Below, piece by piece: positions 31,449 through 34,081 of a stretch of DNA of 34,081 nt. Each line of letters begins with the position of its first letter. Position 1 is the stretch's first letter. Location: contig NXFV01000686.1 in the NCBI GenBank assembly GCA_002803225.1, forward strand, positions 1-34,081, read 5' to 3'. The position numbers and the translations under genes were made by a program. The notes beneath the pieces were generated by a model. It had not been told where the DNA came from and did no database searches. It saw only the letters and a program-made list of their open reading frames with translations. The DNA comes from Gamarada debralockiae. Taxonomy: Eukaryota > Ascomycota > Leotiomycetes > Helotiales > Hyphodiscaceae.

Positions 31449-32399
31449 TTACGCCTTTTTCGGGATCTCAAAAAGTCGGTATTTTGAGACGCCCTGGGCA
31501 ATTTGTTCCTCAGAAGCGAAAGGAAAGCTTTTATATCCTGTGTTGCGGAGAGCTCCTGTTATCAGAAACCTGTCAGCTATCTCTTTGTAATAGAATGGCC
31601 AGCTCTTACCATTAGCCCACATAACATTCGCCAGAAAGCCTCCATGCGATACGATCAGGATGTGGACCGGCCCAGGGTGTTTTTCCATAGTTAGGCCATT
31701 CCACATGCCACCCTGCAAAAGGATTTCACCCAGCGCATACAGCTCTTTCCGGACACGGTTCGATCTCTCCGCGCCTTCCTCTTCTGGATCCGTCTCGAGC
31801 TCCCAGCCTTTATTGAGTAAGCGCAGGTCTACTGGGAGAGCCGCCATTTCCTTCTCCATTTCCTCGACTGGGTACCCTATGTTGCTTGCGCCGTTACCCC
31901 ACTCTCTCAACGCACTCCATAGGATGAGTTTCAATCCCCGGACGTACAGAGGTTGAAAAGAGAACAGCGCTGTCTGCATCGTGCGTCGAAGTGGAGAGCA
32001 CAAAACAACAGTGATGTCGTCCATGTGTGGGAAAGTTGCCATGGCCTTTTGACATTGCTTGATCCCACGTGAAGTGAGCTCAGGATCCTTGTAGTCTGCC
32101 CGGTTGCGACCATGCATGTGCGCGAGGTTGTGCTCGGCCTTGAATCCGTTAACTGAATTCTTTGACAAGCTGTTCTTTCACAGAGGGTTGGGGATTACCT
32201 CTGCGTGGCGCATTAGATGGACGATAACTCTCTGATCGGGCTTCATGCTGCTGGGTGCATAAAGGCAGCTTGGGATGGATAATTTAGAGCCCTCCATCTT
32301 CTTCAGAGCGTCCGCAAATTCACGCATTAAGCGAGTGAAGTTGCTTTCGTACTTTTGCGCAGCTGTAGTCTCAGCAGCCTCTTCAGCAAGAGGAGACAT
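31449..32399 (-). CDS. Histidine phosphatase superfamily (phosphoglycerate mutase-like) protein
   Basis: Minus-strand exons 32399-32199, 32138-31610 and 31555-31449 encode 278 aa. Intron 1 (60 nt) splits the catalytic motif, giving VIVHLMRHAE joined to AEHNLAHMHGRN; the His of RHAE is the phospho-acceptor. Further motifs are DPELTSRGIKQCQ, VVLCSPLRRTMQTAL, LILWSALREWG (acid residue) and HILIVSHGGFLANVMW (second catalytic His). The proposed 54-nt third-exon intron (31556-31609, donor GTAAGA, acceptor TAACAG) has a length divisible by three, so retention adds 18 residues. Fungal relatives act on phosphoesters of unknown identity, so the substrate is unknown. The frame stays open upstream to 32525, but without an ATG. 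Confidence 0.9.
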
Positions 32400-34081
32400 T
32401 GTAATGGTGACTGGCGTTGTAACTCTTGAGATGAACTCGAGCAGGTCGAAAGGTGGGAAGAGGGAGATAGTGTAGCGTAAGGCTCGGGATGAAGATGAGG
32501 GTGGCGGAGCCAGTAAAGAGCTCAAAGTTGGAAGTCTCGGTGACGTCTAACTAGATCAAAGCTGAATGAGGGGCAAAAGTCAAGAAAGTAGTTTTCTTAA
32601 TACAATTTGGACTCTTTCTTCAAAACAAATAAGTTGATGGATCAATGTCGAAAGGCAGACATATATAGTCGCAGCCTTCGGAAACTGCTTCGCAAAATTC
32701 ACTCGCAAGCTACTGTAGCGAAAGCAAGAGCACAAAACGCTGTCCTCAAAACAAGCAGCGGTTAATTAAACAAACAAGAGACTTCCATTATGGTGCAGCC
32801 CAGTCTGCATCAGTTCGAAGTCACCATGATCTATTTTTAACTTTTTTTGTATTGACGGTTGCCAACAACTCTAGGAAATTGCTTAGCTCAGGTCTATCGT
32901 AACAAAAAGTTAAAAATGGGTTCAAACATACGTGTTCCTGTGTCCGACTAATCCTTGAAGCCTAGTGGTTCCGCACCGTGGTCTTTGTTGTTGAAGATTC
33001 CACAAGTATATATCAGTGATGAAAGGTCTATGGAAGCCTGGGCAGATATCATAATCACGCTAAGTCGATAGAGGACTAGCGTTCTTGTTCCTGTATATTT
33101 CCTTGCCCGAGATCGCTCAAGGAGCACCAATACTGGACAAAAACAATAATGGTTTGTATCACCTTCTCCTATTCTCATTGCGGAGAACAACTACTCGTAC
33201 AACTACGAAAGACACCGAAGCTAGCTTTAGTCGAATGTCCCTCTGTGATAGCAGCTCAATAGCCATCATCCATGGACCAATTGGCCTAAATCTCGGAGGA
33301 TTCATAATCTGGCTGGCTAGCATATTGCAAAAGAATTAGAATGCGGCTTCTTTTCGCAACTTGATTCCGCCTTTTTGAACCTTGCTCTCCACTTTGGAGT
33401 TTTTGTCAGTCATCCAGAGTAAACCTTTGACCAAGACCGTGATGAGAGCAGGGTGATGAGTATCACAGCCATCAAACGCTTTGAATTTAATTTTCATCAT
33501 TGAGCTACCTGAGCTATATTAAAGTAGCCAGATCAAGCCTTCTCCACAGGCTTCCTGAACACAAGCCGTTGTCACGGTCTTCTAGTTTTTGGGACTGGGT
33601 TTTGATCTTACAAGGGTGCGGAACATGATCATATCCTGTGACATCACACACGCTTCTCAAACGAGAAGGAGGGCAGCTTTTCCCGCATTACGTTACCTTG
33701 CTAGTACTACGTTCTTTCCTTACCTAACGTAAATAGGAGTTTCGACGCCTTTCTTTCTGTCGTCTCCTATCCCTCACCGTTTTCTCACCTCTCGTCTTAT
33801 GCACCAACCACACCTCTTCTGCTTCTGCATTTATCAAAATTATCTCACTGATCAAGTTCGATACAAGAAGAGAGTTGCGTCCTTGCGGATACGAACAGGC
33901 AAATCGCAGCCTGGATATTGACGATGCCTAAGGATGAATTGCTTTGAAGCATATACTATCTTCATCTTTATCCAGCTTCTCTTTTCATTCCATCTTCTTC
34001 GTATCCCACGTACTTGCTTTGTCTTGCAATATGGTCACGTGATGGACGAAAAGGGTAGGAGAATGTGGTTGGATTATTAAG
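32400..34081. other. Intergenic region at right end, no supported gene
   Basis: About 1.7 kb. Frames at 32948-33339 on both strands overlap each other and show no family features. From 33740 the sequence becomes CT-rich. An E-box palindrome TCACGTGA lies at 34035-34042. These suggest the promoter or leader of a gene beyond the window. Confidence 0.4.

Overview
This is nuclear DNA of a filamentous ascomycete. Genes lie on both strands, are split by short introns (mostly 47-60 nt, GT/CTNAC/AG) and are separated by 0.3-1.8 kb of non-coding DNA. The alpha-type pheromone precursor, whose repeated core CGKPGQPC resembles the Botrytis/Sclerotinia peptide as I recall it, suggests Leotiomycetes (Helotiales). 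That placement is an inference. I rebuilt gene models by hand from splice signals, reading-frame phase and family knowledge.

Layout. 1-111 (-): 5' end of a CSC1/OSCA-type (DUF221) channel gene. 355-2186 (+): PCH2/TRIP13 AAA+ ATPase with frame conflicts in its N-terminal part. 4199-7320 (+): TPS3-type trehalose synthase complex subunit. 8352-9101 (+): secreted CAP/PR-1 protein. 9576-10491 (+): BTB/POZ protein with unresolved start. 10786-12078 (-): PXR1/PINX1 G-patch protein. 12328-13079 (+): small coiled-coil protein. 13429-14190 (-): SVP26/TEX261 membrane protein. 14488-15383 (+): BUD23 18S rRNA methyltransferase. 16808-19386 (+): 806-aa repeat-bearing protein of unknown function with a GC-AG intron. 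20227-20857 (-): decayed RNase H-fold (Gfd2/YDR514C-like) gene. 21457-22770 (-): IDH1. 24618-25214 (+): pheromone precursor. 25629-26182 (-): two-TM protein. 26757-27009: a MITE. 27895-30507 (+): degenerate zinc-finger protein. 31449-32399 (-): histidine-phosphatase (PGAM-like) protein. The rest of the window, up to 34081, shows no gene I can support.

Functional themes. Most genes are scattered housekeeping functions: ribosome biogenesis and nucleolus (PXR1, BUD23), ER-Golgi cargo sorting (SVP26), the TCA cycle (IDH1) and trehalose metabolism (TPS3). They are not a metabolic cluster. PXR1/coiled-coil and SVP26/BUD23 are divergent pairs sharing 250-300 bp promoters. The most distinctive parts are the pheromone gene, whose two introns sit at the same position of the peptide repeat; the hidden introns of the 806-aa gene; the decayed exonuclease-like gene; and the newly delimited MITE.
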